NCBI RefSeq assembly: GCF_017347585.1
Contig: NZ_AP024480.1
Span: 2,209,501-2,273,500, forward strand
Length of the DNA: 64,000 bases
DNA from: Caldicellulosiruptor diazotrophicus
GTDB taxonomy: Bacteria > Bacillota > Thermoanaerobacteria > Caldicellulosiruptorales > Caldicellulosiruptoraceae
Direction: 5' to 3'
The translations under genes were made by a program, and so were the position numbers. The notes under the pieces are model-generated. The model did no database searches, was not told the origin of the DNA, and worked only from the letters and a program-made list of their open reading frames with translations. How positions within the stretch are numbered: position 1 is the first letter of the stretch; each line of letters begins with the position of its first letter. Positions 16,248 through 25,200 of the stretch are shown here, piece by piece.

Positions 16248-17624
16248 TCAAATAGGCAGCAATACGCTTACCTCTGTCCCTTTTCCAAGTTCACTTTCAA
16301 CCAAAATCTCTCCATTATGTGCTTCAACTATCCATTTTACAATTGATAGTCCTAATCCACTTCCCCCTGTGGTCTTACTTCGGACCTTATCAACCCTATA
16401 AAACCTATCAAATATTTTGCCAATCTCTTCACGGGGAATACCAATGCCATTATCCTTGACAACTATTTTCACTTTATCCAAATGTTTCTCTACTGAGATA
16501 TTAATTGTACCACCTTCTTGAGTAAATTTTATGCTGTTGTCAATGATAGCTCGCAACATTTGTTTTATTAATCTTCCATCAGCAAAAATATCTATTCGCC
16601 ATTTAAGATCATAGCTCCAATTACGATTAGGTGCAACAAGTTTACCTTCTTTAACAATTTCTTCTACTAACTGATTCAAATTAACTACCTCTTTTTGCAG
16701 CTTTATAACTCCACTATCCCCTCTTGCCAAAAATAATAATCTTTCTACAAGTTCTGTCATATATTTGACTTCATTCTTTATAGCATCTATAGATTCTTGT
16801 AAAATCTCCTTATCATTTTTGCCCCATCTATCTATTAAGTTTATATATCCATTTATAACAGATAAAGGAGTCCTCAGCTCATGTGACGCATCTGATACAA
16901 ATTGGTTTTGCTTTTCAAAGGAAACCTTCAGTCTTTCAATCATCTCATTAAAAGTTTTGGCAAGATTAGTAAGCTCATCATCAACCTCCCCTACATCAAT
17001 TTTTACATTCAAATCTGTGGCAGTAATTCTTTTTGCAGTATTTGTTATCTCCTGAATAGGTCTTAGTATTTTTTGGCTGATAGAAAATCCGGTAATAACT
17101 GATGTTATCATTCCAATAGCATCGGCAATAAGTAACAACATGAACAATAGTTTAAGAAATAAGTATTCTCTATTCATATTCTTGGCAACTTGAACATATC
17201 CAATAATCTTGCCATTATTAAAGATGACAAAATTCTTCACTATCAAGTGTTTTTCTTCATTTTCAACTACCATAGCGCGATTAGGATTTGCCATTACATT
17301 AACATGAGGATCAAAATTCCTTGATTGATTTAAAATCCTGCCACTGCTGTCTGCTATCTTTATGTTAATATCGCTATTTATTACTGCATCATTTATAAGT
17401 TCTTCGTCATAAATGTCTTTTTGTTCTTCACCTATTCCCAATATCTTGCTTTCTATATCTTTACCAATAGCATTAACTTGATTTATAGCTTGCTCACGAA
17501 GGTAAAATCTTAATCCATATAAAACTAAGAAATTTAATAAAATAACCATCACTGAAAACACTACGGCATATGTAAATGTAATTCTCCAAGAAATCTTTCT
17601 GAACCTTAAAATGTTAATCTTCAT
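16248..17624 (-). CDS. Membrane sensor histidine kinase
   Basis: About 458 residues. Transmembrane segments at about 12-35 and 157-182 enclose an extracytoplasmic domain of about 120 residues. HAMP follows (SQKILRPIQEITNTAKRIT), then the DHp helix with H248 in SHELRTPL, and an ATPase domain with DNSIKFT, DNGIGIP, FYRVDKVRS and GLGLSIVKW. I take the ATG at 17624, which has AGGAG upstream and overlaps the response-regulator end by 11 bases. It pairs with that regulator. The sensory signal is unknown. Confidence 0.95.
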   Translation of the reverse strand: MKINILRFRKISWRITFTYAVVFSVMVILLNFLVLYGLRFYLREQAINQVNAIGKDIESKILGIGEEQKDIYDEELINDAVINSDINIKIADSSGRILNQSRNFDPHVNVMANPNRAMVVENEEKHLIVKNFVIFNNGKIIGYVQVAKNMNREYLFLKLLFMLLLIADAIGMITSVITGFSISQKILRPIQEITNTAKRITATDLNVKIDVGEVDDELTNLAKTFNEMIERLKVSFEKQNQFVSDASHELRTPLSVINGYINLIDRWGKNDKEILQESIDAIKNEVKYMTELVERLLFLARGDSGVIKLQKEVVNLNQLVEEIVKEGKLVAPNRNWSYDLKWRIDIFADGRLIKQMLRAIIDNSIKFTQEGGTINISVEKHLDKVKIVVKDNGIGIPREEIGKIFDRFYRVDKVRSKTTGGSGLGLSIVKWIVEAHNGEILVESELGKGTEVSVLLPI

Positions 17625-18309
17625 TTTCTTTCTCCTCACATTTATATCCAACTCCTCTTACTGTGTGGATGAGTTTTGTTTTGAAACCCTCATCTACTTT
17701 ACTGCGCAGATACCGTATATATACATCTACCACATTTGTGTCGCCCATATAGTTATATCCCCAGACGTTTTCCAATATTTGTTCTCTGGTTAAAACAATT
17801 CCCTTGTTTCTCACTAAATATTCAAGCAAATCATATTCTCTTTTGGTAAGCTCAATTATCTTACCAGCCCTTTTAACAATCCGTTTGGATGTATCAATAG
17901 TCAAATCAGCAATAGTGAGAACTTCCCGAATTATATTCAACTGTTTGCTTTTTCTCAAAGCTGCCCTTATTCTTGCCAATAATTCTTCTATTGCAAATGG
18001 CTTTGTGACATAGTCATCCGCTCCACTGTCTAAGCCCATCACTTTATCTGGAATATCATCCTTAGCTGTAACCATAATAATAGGGACATTAGAATACTGC
18101 CTTACTTTTCTGCAAACTTCAATGCCATTTATGCCAGGCAACATAATATCCAAGAGTATCAAATCTGGATGTATCTCTTCAACTTTTTTAAGTCCTTCTA
18201 TGCCATCATAGCACACATATACATCGTAACCTTCATGTTTTAATTCTAATTCGATAAATCGAGCTATTTGTTTTTCATCTTCTATTATCAAAATTTTGTA
18301 TGATGGCAT
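17614..18309 (-). CDS. OmpR/PhoB-family response regulator
   Basis: 231 residues. The receiver has E10/D11, phospho-acceptor D54 (LILLDIMLP), Thr in MVTAKDD and Lys in VTKPFAI. The winged-helix domain (about 130-227) has ELTKREYDLLEYLVRNKG and VDVYIRYLRSKVD. First gene of the kinase operon. The gene for a PepSY-domain exported protein lies just upstream on the same strand, separated by a terminator, and is preceded by four 11-bp-spaced repeats that could be this regulator's target. Confidence 0.95.
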   Translation of the reverse strand: MPSYKILIIEDEKQIARFIELELKHEGYDVYVCYDGIEGLKKVEEIHPDLILLDIMLPGINGIEVCRKVRQYSNVPIIMVTAKDDIPDKVMGLDSGADDYVTKPFAIEELLARIRAALRKSKQLNIIREVLTIADLTIDTSKRIVKRAGKIIELTKREYDLLEYLVRNKGIVLTREQILENVWGYNYMGDTNVVDVYIRYLRSKVDEGFKTKLIHTVRGVGYKCEEKENED

Positions 18310-18395
18310 TTGTATATCTTCCCCCTAATTCTTCTTTGAAGATATTTTACCGCAGATTTATCAGCCTGTGAAATACATAATTATTGACAAGAAAA

Positions 18396-18421
18396 GCTGC
18401 CCAGTAATTCTTTAGGGCAGC
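18396..18421 (-). terminator. Rho-independent terminator after the PepSY protein gene
   Basis: Stem GCTGCCC/GGGCAGC with a 12-base loop, followed on the minus strand by TTTTCTT. It separates the PepSY gene from the response regulator downstream. Confidence 0.8.
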
Positions 18422-18472
18422 CTGCTTTGTTAAAAAATTTGATATTTGCAAATCCCAAAATTCTTATTAACC

Positions 18473-19051
18473 TTATTGTTCATTTTCTACTTCTTGATTG
18501 TCTGTGTCATGTCCATTGTCTTCATCCTTTTGTTCTTCTTGCTGGGAATTACCATTTTCAACACCTACAATCTTGCCATTGCTTGCATCAACTTTGACAT
18601 TTAAAACCTTACCTGATTTGTCAGTCATTTTGACTTCGTAGATAATCAGACCATTCTCATCACCAATATCAATTTTCTGAAGAGTGCTGCCAGGATATGC
18701 CGATTTAACAATATTCTCCACTTCATTTTTTGAAATCTTTGCTTTGGTAATTAGATTGCTCTCATCATTTTCTTCATCAGCTTTTTCTACATCATTGTCT
18801 TTTGGGCTGTCTACATTTTGCCCATCATCGGCTCTTTCAATATCATTGTCTTTTGGATTGTCTACATTCTTTCCTTCTGATGAATTATAATTTTGATTCT
18901 GATTCTGAACTTGTGCCGCCTGTTTTTTAACAAGACTATCTTGTTTAGTAAAACTTGCAATAGAGTGTGAATTTGCATATCCTATTACAAAGCTCAAGAC
19001 AAAAGCTACCGCAAGCAATGGCACTACAAATTTTTTAACTTGTTTCAACAC
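18473..19051 (-). CDS. Exported PepSY-domain protein
   Basis: 192 residues. A hydrophobic N-terminal segment (about 7-27) is followed by an acidic, Asn-rich low-complexity linker containing two near-repeats (NVDNPKDNDIERADD and NVDSPKDNDVEKADE). A single PepSY domain lies at about 105-165 (AKISKNEVENIVKSAYPGS, IIYEVKMTDKSGKVLNVKVDASNGKIV), then an acidic tail. PepSY domains are found in protease propeptides and signalling-associated exported proteins. Start is GTG at 19051 behind GGGGGT. Its neighbours suggest a sensor partner or target of the adjacent two-component system; that is inference. Confidence 0.85.
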   Translation of the reverse strand: MLKQVKKFVVPLLAVAFVLSFVIGYANSHSIASFTKQDSLVKKQAAQVQNQNQNYNSSEGKNVDNPKDNDIERADDGQNVDSPKDNDVEKADEENDESNLITKAKISKNEVENIVKSAYPGSTLQKIDIGDENGLIIYEVKMTDKSGKVLNVKVDASNGKIVGVENGNSQQEEQKDEDNGHDTDNQEVENEQ

Positions 19052-19078
19052 TTTTTATCTACCCCCTACATTTTTATT

Positions 19079-19092
19079 CGAGCAGCTGCTCG
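19079..19092. repeat. Perfect 14-bp palindrome CGAGCAGCTGCTCG
   Basis: GC-rich palindrome in otherwise AT-rich DNA, 28 bases upstream of the PepSY gene start and downstream of the 11-bp repeat array. It could be an operator or an mRNA hairpin in the leader. Confidence 0.6.
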
Positions 19093-19116
19093 TAAGAATA
19101 ATTATGTAGGAGGATA

Positions 19117-19153
19117 ATTAGAAAACTATTATAAAGAAATTAAAATTTGATTA
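19117..19153 (-). promoter_or_regulatory. Four 11-bp-spaced direct repeats upstream of the PepSY gene
   Basis: ATTA (TAAT on the minus strand) occurs at 19117, 19128, 19139 and 19150, exactly 11 bases apart, each in a TTTnTAAT context on the minus strand. One repeat overlaps a TATAAT. Spacing fits binding by an OmpR/PhoB-family dimer chain. AT-richness makes chance matches easier, so this is moderate evidence. Confidence 0.5.
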
Positions 19154-19297
19154 GAAATATTATGGTTATATCTTTTGTCAACCTTGGCACATCATCATTT
19201 AAATCAATCTTTATTCCCTTACAAAAACTGCAAAATGTCTCACAGAATCTATATTTAAAGCTGGTTTCAATGAAACAGTATTTTAAAAATTAACATA

Positions 19298-19329
19298 GGC
19301 TTAGCAGAGCAAAAACACCCTGCTAAGCC
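19298..19329 (-). terminator. Rho-independent terminator after the DUF2680 protein gene
   Basis: Perfect 10-bp stem GGCTTAGCAG/CTGCTAAGCC with a 12-base loop, 16 bases after the stop codon; a loose T-rich stretch follows. Confidence 0.75.
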
Positions 19330-19344
19330 CAAATGTCTACTTAC

Positions 19345-19896
19345 TTATTTTGATTGATTTGAAGAATTTCCATTTACAAAACCTCTCATACCTCTGCCGT
19401 AGCCAATACCTTTACCTTGCCCAATACCCTGCTTTTGCCCATTTCCACCACCAAATAGTCCATACCCTGTTTGTGGTCTGTTTGCGTAGCCCTGTCCGTT
19501 GCAGCTCTCAATTCGTGCTTTCATCTGTGCCTTTATTGCATCAGCCTGTTCTTTTGTAATAACGCCATCTTTTACTTTTTGGTCAACTAAAGCAGCTTTT
19601 TCCTGATATACAGCATCCTTAAACTTCTCAGCTGTTACACCTTTTGACAAAGCTATCTGGTAGAAAGTCTGACCTTGTGACCTCAAATATACAACCTCAT
19701 CAACTGTAAGACCTGTCAGCTTTGCTACAATTGATGCCATAAACTGAGCACCATATCCCCTTGCCATGTGCAAAACTGTGGTATTAGTTGCTGATGCTGG
19801 ATTGGTGTTTGAAACACTTGTTGCGGCAAAAGCAGCTAAGTTCAGGACAAGCACTAATAAAGCCACCGCTACCACAAAACCTATTCTTCTTTTCAT
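19345..19896 (-). CDS. Exported DUF2680-like protein
   Basis: 183 residues. A classic signal peptide (MKRRIGFVVAVALLVLVLNLAAFA) precedes a helical region. The central part (about 95-130) has VDQKVKDGVITKEQADAIKAQM, the DUF2680 pattern. The C-terminal 50 residues are rich in Gly, Gln, Asn and Arg (GLFGGGNGQKQG and similar) and look disordered. Ribosome-binding site GGGAGG precedes the ATG. The gene is divergent from a response regulator, with four 11-bp repeats between them, making it a likely target of that regulator. Function is unknown; a cell-envelope stress role is only a guess. Confidence 0.8.
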   Translation of the reverse strand: MKRRIGFVVAVALLVLVLNLAAFAATSVSNTNPASATNTTVLHMARGYGAQFMASIVAKLTGLTVDEVVYLRSQGQTFYQIALSKGVTAEKFKDAVYQEKAALVDQKVKDGVITKEQADAIKAQMKARIESCNGQGYANRPQTGYGLFGGGNGQKQGIGQGKGIGYGRGMRGFVNGNSSNQSK

Positions 19897-19956
19897 TTAA
19901 ATCAACCTCCCAAAAACTAAAATTTTGTTTTGCAAGTTTAAATATAAAGGTGTTTT

Positions 19957-20000
19957 GTGAAACTGATGTGAAGAAATTGTGGAGTTTTTGTGAAGAAAAT
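19957..20000 (+). promoter_or_regulatory. Four 11-bp GTGAA-type direct repeats
   Basis: Consecutive 11-base units start at 19957, 19968, 19979 and 19990: GTGAAACTGAT, GTGAAGAAATT, GTGGAGTTTTT, GTGAAGAAAAT. They lie between the divergent DUF2680 and response-regulator genes. OmpR/PhoB regulators bind tandem direct repeats with this helical-turn spacing, so this is a probable operator for the regulator at 20115. Confidence 0.65.
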
Positions 20001-20114
20001 CTTTTTAAATAAATTGTCTTTTGAAAATGATGATTTTTTCTCAAATCTTTGGTAAAATTTATTTAAGGAATTATGGTTGTTCACATCTATAATTCACAAG
20101 GAGTGAGTTATAGG

Positions 20115-20768
20115 TTGAAGATACTGCTGATTGAAGATGAAGAAAAGCTCAGAAAAATAATAAAGTTATATCTTGAAAAAGAAGGGTTTGAAGTAGAAGA
20201 AGCATCGGACGGAAACGAAGCAATCGAAAAATTTCAACCTTCAATGTACTCTGTTGTAATCTTAGATGTGATGCTACCCCAAAAAGATGGCTGGAGTGTG
20301 TTGAGAGAAATAAGGAAAAAGGACGATACGCCAGTTATTATGCTAACAGCTCGTGGAGAGGATGATGATAAGATATTTGGATTCGAACTTGGTGCTGATG
20401 ACTATGTTGTAAAACCTGTCAGCCCAAAAGAAATTGTTGCACGTGTGAAGGCAATTTTAAAGAGAACCAAAAAGCCCAACTCAAATGACATTTTGTTCAT
20501 CGACAAAGCAGCAAGAGAGGTATATGTAAAAGGTCAAAGAGTGAATCTAACTCAAAAAGAATATGAACTTTTATTGTACCTATATGAAAGGCAAAACATT
20601 GCCCTTTCAAGAGAGCAGATTTTAAATAGTGTATGGGGTTATGAATATTATGGTGATCTTAGAACTGTGGATACACATATTAAAAACCTCAGAGAGAAGC
20701 TCGGAGATCTCAGAGATTACATTAAAACAGTAAGAGGTTATGGATATAAGTTTGAGGTGAAAAAATGA
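20115..20768 (+). CDS. OmpR/PhoB-family response regulator
   Basis: About 217 residues from the TTG at 20115; a longer frame begins at 20073 but homologues start with KILLIEDE, and AAGGAG lies 11 bases before the TTG. The receiver has E7/D8, phospho-acceptor D51 (VVILDVMLP), Thr in MLTARGED and Lys in VVKPVSP. The winged helix shows LTQKEYELLLYLYERQNIALSR and TVDTHIKNLREKLG. The stop overlaps the kinase start (ATGA). It probably acts on the repeat array just upstream. Confidence 0.93.
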   Translation: MKILLIEDEEKLRKIIKLYLEKEGFEVEEASDGNEAIEKFQPSMYSVVILDVMLPQKDGWSVLREIRKKDDTPVIMLTARGEDDDKIFGFELGADDYVVKPVSPKEIVARVKAILKRTKKPNSNDILFIDKAAREVYVKGQRVNLTQKEYELLLYLYERQNIALSREQILNSVWGYEYYGDLRTVDTHIKNLREKLGDLRDYIKTVRGYGYKFEVKK

Positions 20769-22120
20769 GAAGGATAAGTTTTAAACTATTGATTTATACA
20801 CTTATTTTGCTTTTCTTTATGTTAGGTTTAAGCTTTTTTCTTCAAGGAAATATCGTCACAAGTGGTTTTAAAGCTAATCTAAAAAATAGAATGATTCAAT
20901 ATGCAAAAGACATTTCTTATAAATTTAAAAATAACCTTGATTATTCAAGTGAAGCAAATAATATAGCTAATATTATAAACGGCAGGGTATCAATATATGA
21001 TTCAAACGGCAGTTTGATAGAATCTCATGGTAGGTTCATGTTTGGAAGAACAAGGAACATTGAAAGACAAATAATTTTAGATGTTTTATCAGGAAAAATT
21101 ATCTACCGGACAGACCAAAAAACATTTCAAGGAAGCACCCTTATTACCTTAGGAATGCCTATAATTAACAATAACAAGATCATAGCGGCAATATTTATTC
21201 ATACACCTTTGCATGACATTCAAAATGACGTTCGAAATGTCAAAAATCAAATCTTTATCCTTTTTATCGCTGCTCTTTTGGCATCAATCATTGGTGCATA
21301 TGCGCTTAGCAGTTTATTCACAAAACCCATTCTTAAAATCATTGATGCTGCCAAAGCTATAGCAAAGGGAGATTATAACGTTAAAATTGATGTTAAAAAC
21401 AAAGATGAAATTGGTGAGCTTGCAAAAACAATCACATTTATGGCTCAAAATCTTTCTAAAACCGAAAAGCTAAGGAGGGACTTTATAGCAAATACAACTC
21501 ATGAATTGAGAACTCCACTGAGCATCATAAAAAGTTATGCTGAGGCTATATACGATGACATATTAGAAAAAGACCAAATCAAAGAATATGCCAGTTTAAT
21601 CATGGAAGAAGCTGAGCGTTTGAATAATCTCATAAATGAAATTCTTGAGCTATCAAAACTACAATCTGGTACTATACAGTTGAATATACAACCTATAAAC
21701 TTAAAAAGCCTTTTTAATAAAATTATCAGCGAAGTAAACATTATAAAAGGAAATAGAAAGTTTTGGCTTTTTGAAGATGATATCGTAACAAAAGCTGATA
21801 GCAAACTTCTAAAAAGGGCTTTTAGTAACATTATCATCAATGCTATTCATCATACAAACGACACAGGAAACGTTTATATAAAAGCTGAAAAAGAAAATGA
21901 CTATATCAAAGTATCAATCAAAGATGATGGGGAAGGTATTGATGAAGCAGATTTGCCTTATATTTTCAATAGATTTTACAGCAAAAGTGCAAAAAAAGGA
22001 ATAGGCGGGCTGGGCTTATCAATCGCAAAAGAGATAATACAAATGCATAATGGTGAAATTAGTGTATTTAGTAAAAAAGGAGAAGGTGCTGACTTTGTGG
22101 TAAAATTTAAAGGTAAATAA
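20765..22120 (+). CDS. Membrane sensor histidine kinase
   Basis: 451 residues. Transmembrane segments at about 8-28 and 158-180 border an extracytoplasmic sensor of about 130 residues. A HAMP domain (TKPILKIIDAAKAIAKGDYN) is followed by H246 in THELRTPL, and the ATPase domain has SNIIINAIHHT, DDGEGIDEADL, FYSKSAKKGIGG and LGLSIAKEI. It is the partner of the preceding response regulator. The sensed signal is unknown; the neighbouring exported DUF2680 protein may be part of the response. Confidence 0.95.
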   Translation: MRRISFKLLIYTLILLFFMLGLSFFLQGNIVTSGFKANLKNRMIQYAKDISYKFKNNLDYSSEANNIANIINGRVSIYDSNGSLIESHGRFMFGRTRNIERQIILDVLSGKIIYRTDQKTFQGSTLITLGMPIINNNKIIAAIFIHTPLHDIQNDVRNVKNQIFILFIAALLASIIGAYALSSLFTKPILKIIDAAKAIAKGDYNVKIDVKNKDEIGELAKTITFMAQNLSKTEKLRRDFIANTTHELRTPLSIIKSYAEAIYDDILEKDQIKEYASLIMEEAERLNNLINEILELSKLQSGTIQLNIQPINLKSLFNKIISEVNIIKGNRKFWLFEDDIVTKADSKLLKRAFSNIIINAIHHTNDTGNVYIKAEKENDYIKVSIKDDGEGIDEADLPYIFNRFYSKSAKKGIGGLGLSIAKEIIQMHNGEISVFSKKGEGADFVVKFKGK

Positions 22121-22144
22121 GCTTATGGTATATATTGAGAAAAA

Positions 22145-22177
22145 GGGGGTGTCCACTTATCTTTTTGGACAGCCCCC
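22145..22177. terminator. Bidirectional terminator between the kinase and the GH32 giant
   Basis: GGGGG-T-GTCC pairs with GGAC-AG-CCCCC across a 12-base loop, with an A-run before and TTTTT after. It serves the plus-strand kinase gene and the convergent minus-strand GH32 gene. Confidence 0.8.
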
Positions 22178-22200
22178 TGATTTTTGATAAAGAGTTTTAT

Positions 22201-25200
22201 TCACATTTTCAATATTTCAAGTGCCCTTATTAACATTACTATCATTTCTGAACGTGTGATAATTTTTTGTGGTTTAAATGTATTGTCATTATATCCTTTA
22301 ACAATGCCCAAACTGTATGCCTTTGCAATGTAATCTATTTTGTCAGCTGGCAAGTTAGATACATCAGCAAATGCAACCTGAGCTGATTCAGCATTTATAC
22401 CCCTTTGCTCAAGTATCTTCATTATTATTACGCAAGCATCCAGTCTTGTAAGCGGTGCATTTGAATCTTTAACTGTCTCAATAATACTATTGTCAATTAA
22501 CGCTTTGATAGCTGCGCTTGCCCACTGAGGAACATTTGGCAGACTTCCTTCTTGCTTTGGTGCAACTTCAAACGCTCTTTGAGCAAGTACTGCTGCCTCA
22601 GCAAGTGAAACTTTCTTGTCAGGTCTTAATGTCATATCTTCATATCCTGTAATAAGTCCGGTTGTGATTGCCTTCTTAAATGTAGTATATGCCCAATTTT
22701 CTTTCTTTACATCCTTGAATACATCTTCTAAGTTTGCTGCAACAACTGCAATTTTGCCAGCTTTGTTTGTAGTAACAATAAGCTTATCTTGCTCCTGCTT
22801 TGTTGCAACAGGTAACCACTTACCTTTCTGTGCATCGTAAATAAGTGCAATTGCAACCTGGTCTTCTTTAACAACCTGAGCATCAAGTTTTATTTGCAGC
22901 TGAACATTTCCTGCTATGTTCCCTTTTTCAACCGAAAGCTCAATTGGCTGAGCAATTAAAGTTCCTACATTAATATCCTGGTCAAGTTTTTCAACCTTTG
23001 CTATTTTAACCTGAGGTGCAAACCCTTTAATAGTATCCTGTGGAACCTCAAGTTTAATGTTCTTGTCAAATTCAATAGTAGACTTTGACATTGGATTAAT
23101 TTCAACTGTGACAATGTCTTTTTGGGCTTGCTGTTGCGGTGTTTGAGATGGCTGTTGCACTGGCTGCTGTTGCTGTTGTTGTGGTTGCTGTGACGGTTGT
23201 TGCTGAGACTGCTGCTGTGATGGGGTTGATTGCTGTGATGGAGTCGGTGTCACTTCATATGTTATTGGTGCTGGTTGTGATGTTACTGGAATCTGTTCAG
23301 CAATCTTTATAGGTATATGAACATCATCTAAGTTAAGATGACCAAAATCAGCAGTACTGTTATCAACTAATATAAAGTACAACTCCTCACCAATATACGA
23401 AGAAGCATCCCATCTAATTCTTTGATACTCTTCATAATTAAATCCAGTTTGTTTAAATAGAATTTTACCATCTCTTACACGTACCAATGCAGCATACAAT
23501 TTTTCTTCGTCTTTACCACCACTTAATAGAAAGTCTATTTTGCCATTTCCACCAAGAATAAAATTCTGAGTTCTAAGAGTCCCAGTTAATTTGTCACCAC
23601 CAAGTTTTTCATTAAATCCCCATAAATGATATCCTCCTGGTATCCTTCGTGATGGATTAAAATAAATTGTTCCCCAGAATTTTTCCTCTTTTGTTACATG
23701 TGCATCAGTAAAAGCACTGCCTTCTGTTATCCAACCTGATAAATTCCCAGCTGAAAAATCATGATTTGGAGGTAACGTAACATTTGGATATTTCGAAGAA
23801 TCCCAATTCTCCGCCACATACGGAAATTTAGGAGAATCCCAATTATTAGGAACATATACTGGCTTAGCTGGTTCTCCATTTCGAGCATTCATTTGCCAAA
23901 TCTCTAATGATTTAATTCTTATTTTTCCGTCTGCCCAAAGTTGTATGCCAAGCGAATCGATTCGTCCTGGATATACTCTTGTTGTTATTTTCTTTTTATA
24001 ATTAATAAATGATTCAATTATTGAACGATCAATATAAATGTGAATTTTTACATTCTCTCCGTTTAAATCAACTTTTCCTCCTTGTATTCCATAACATCTC
24101 GTATCAGGGTCAATACTTGACTTATTCCTATCAACATAGTAAGCACCTTCATTCAGATCATAATAGAATAAAGTTTCCTCTTCTCCCCTTGGAGATCGGC
24201 GAACCTTTATACCAAATTTTTTGGCATTTTGAGGTTTATCAAATTCAAGGATAATTTCAAGCATATCACTTTTTATATTGCCGATTAATTGATTAGCTTC
24301 ATCAATTGATTTATCTTTTATATCTGCTAGTTTTTGTGCTCTTAATCCTTCAAGTTCTTTTATTGGTTTAACATCAATATCTTGAGTATAAACATTATAG
24401 CTTACTGTTACTGGTAATGCATTGGATTGTGCCCAACCAGATTCGTATTCAGCTTGTGGTGTTCTGAAATTCTGTACAATAGAAAATAGCACAGTCCTAC
24501 CATCAGGAGTTACAAAACCTGCTTGTGCTGTTAAATGACCACCACCTAAATCCAACAACCTTGGTTCAATGTGGTCAGGTTTAAATCTACAACTTTCTTT
24601 ATCCCATCTTCCTATCCAGTAATAAACATCAACTTTTGCTTCACCTCTACATGGAGTAACTAAGAAGATATACTTCATATTCCCATCTTTATCCTTGCCA
24701 ATAGGAAGCAATACAGGTAATTCCCATACAGTACCAAGGTATTTATATTGCGAAACATCCCCATCAAATAAATGCCCTTTATATTCCCAATGATACATAT
24801 CACTTGAAACATAAACCAATGCAGTACCTTGACTTCCATCTTCTCTGCCTGAACCTACTAAACAATACCATTTATCAGACTCTCTATCATACCATGCAAA
24901 TGGGTCTCTAAACTCACCATATATACCTATTCCTTTTTCTTGTACTATTACTGGCTCAGGATACTTTACCCATTTTACCAAATCAGGATCATTAAGATCA
25001 GCTGGTCTCGCAATTGCTATTCTTTGATTAGGCGAAGCAGCGTCATTTCCAGCAGTATAAAAGATAACTGGATTACCATCCCTATCATAAGTTGCGCTAC
25101 CAGACCAACATCCGTCTGGATCTAAATTGCCTGCTTCTGGAGCTAACGCTGGACTTACATTTTTCCACATTACCATATCATCACTTACCCAATGGCCCCA

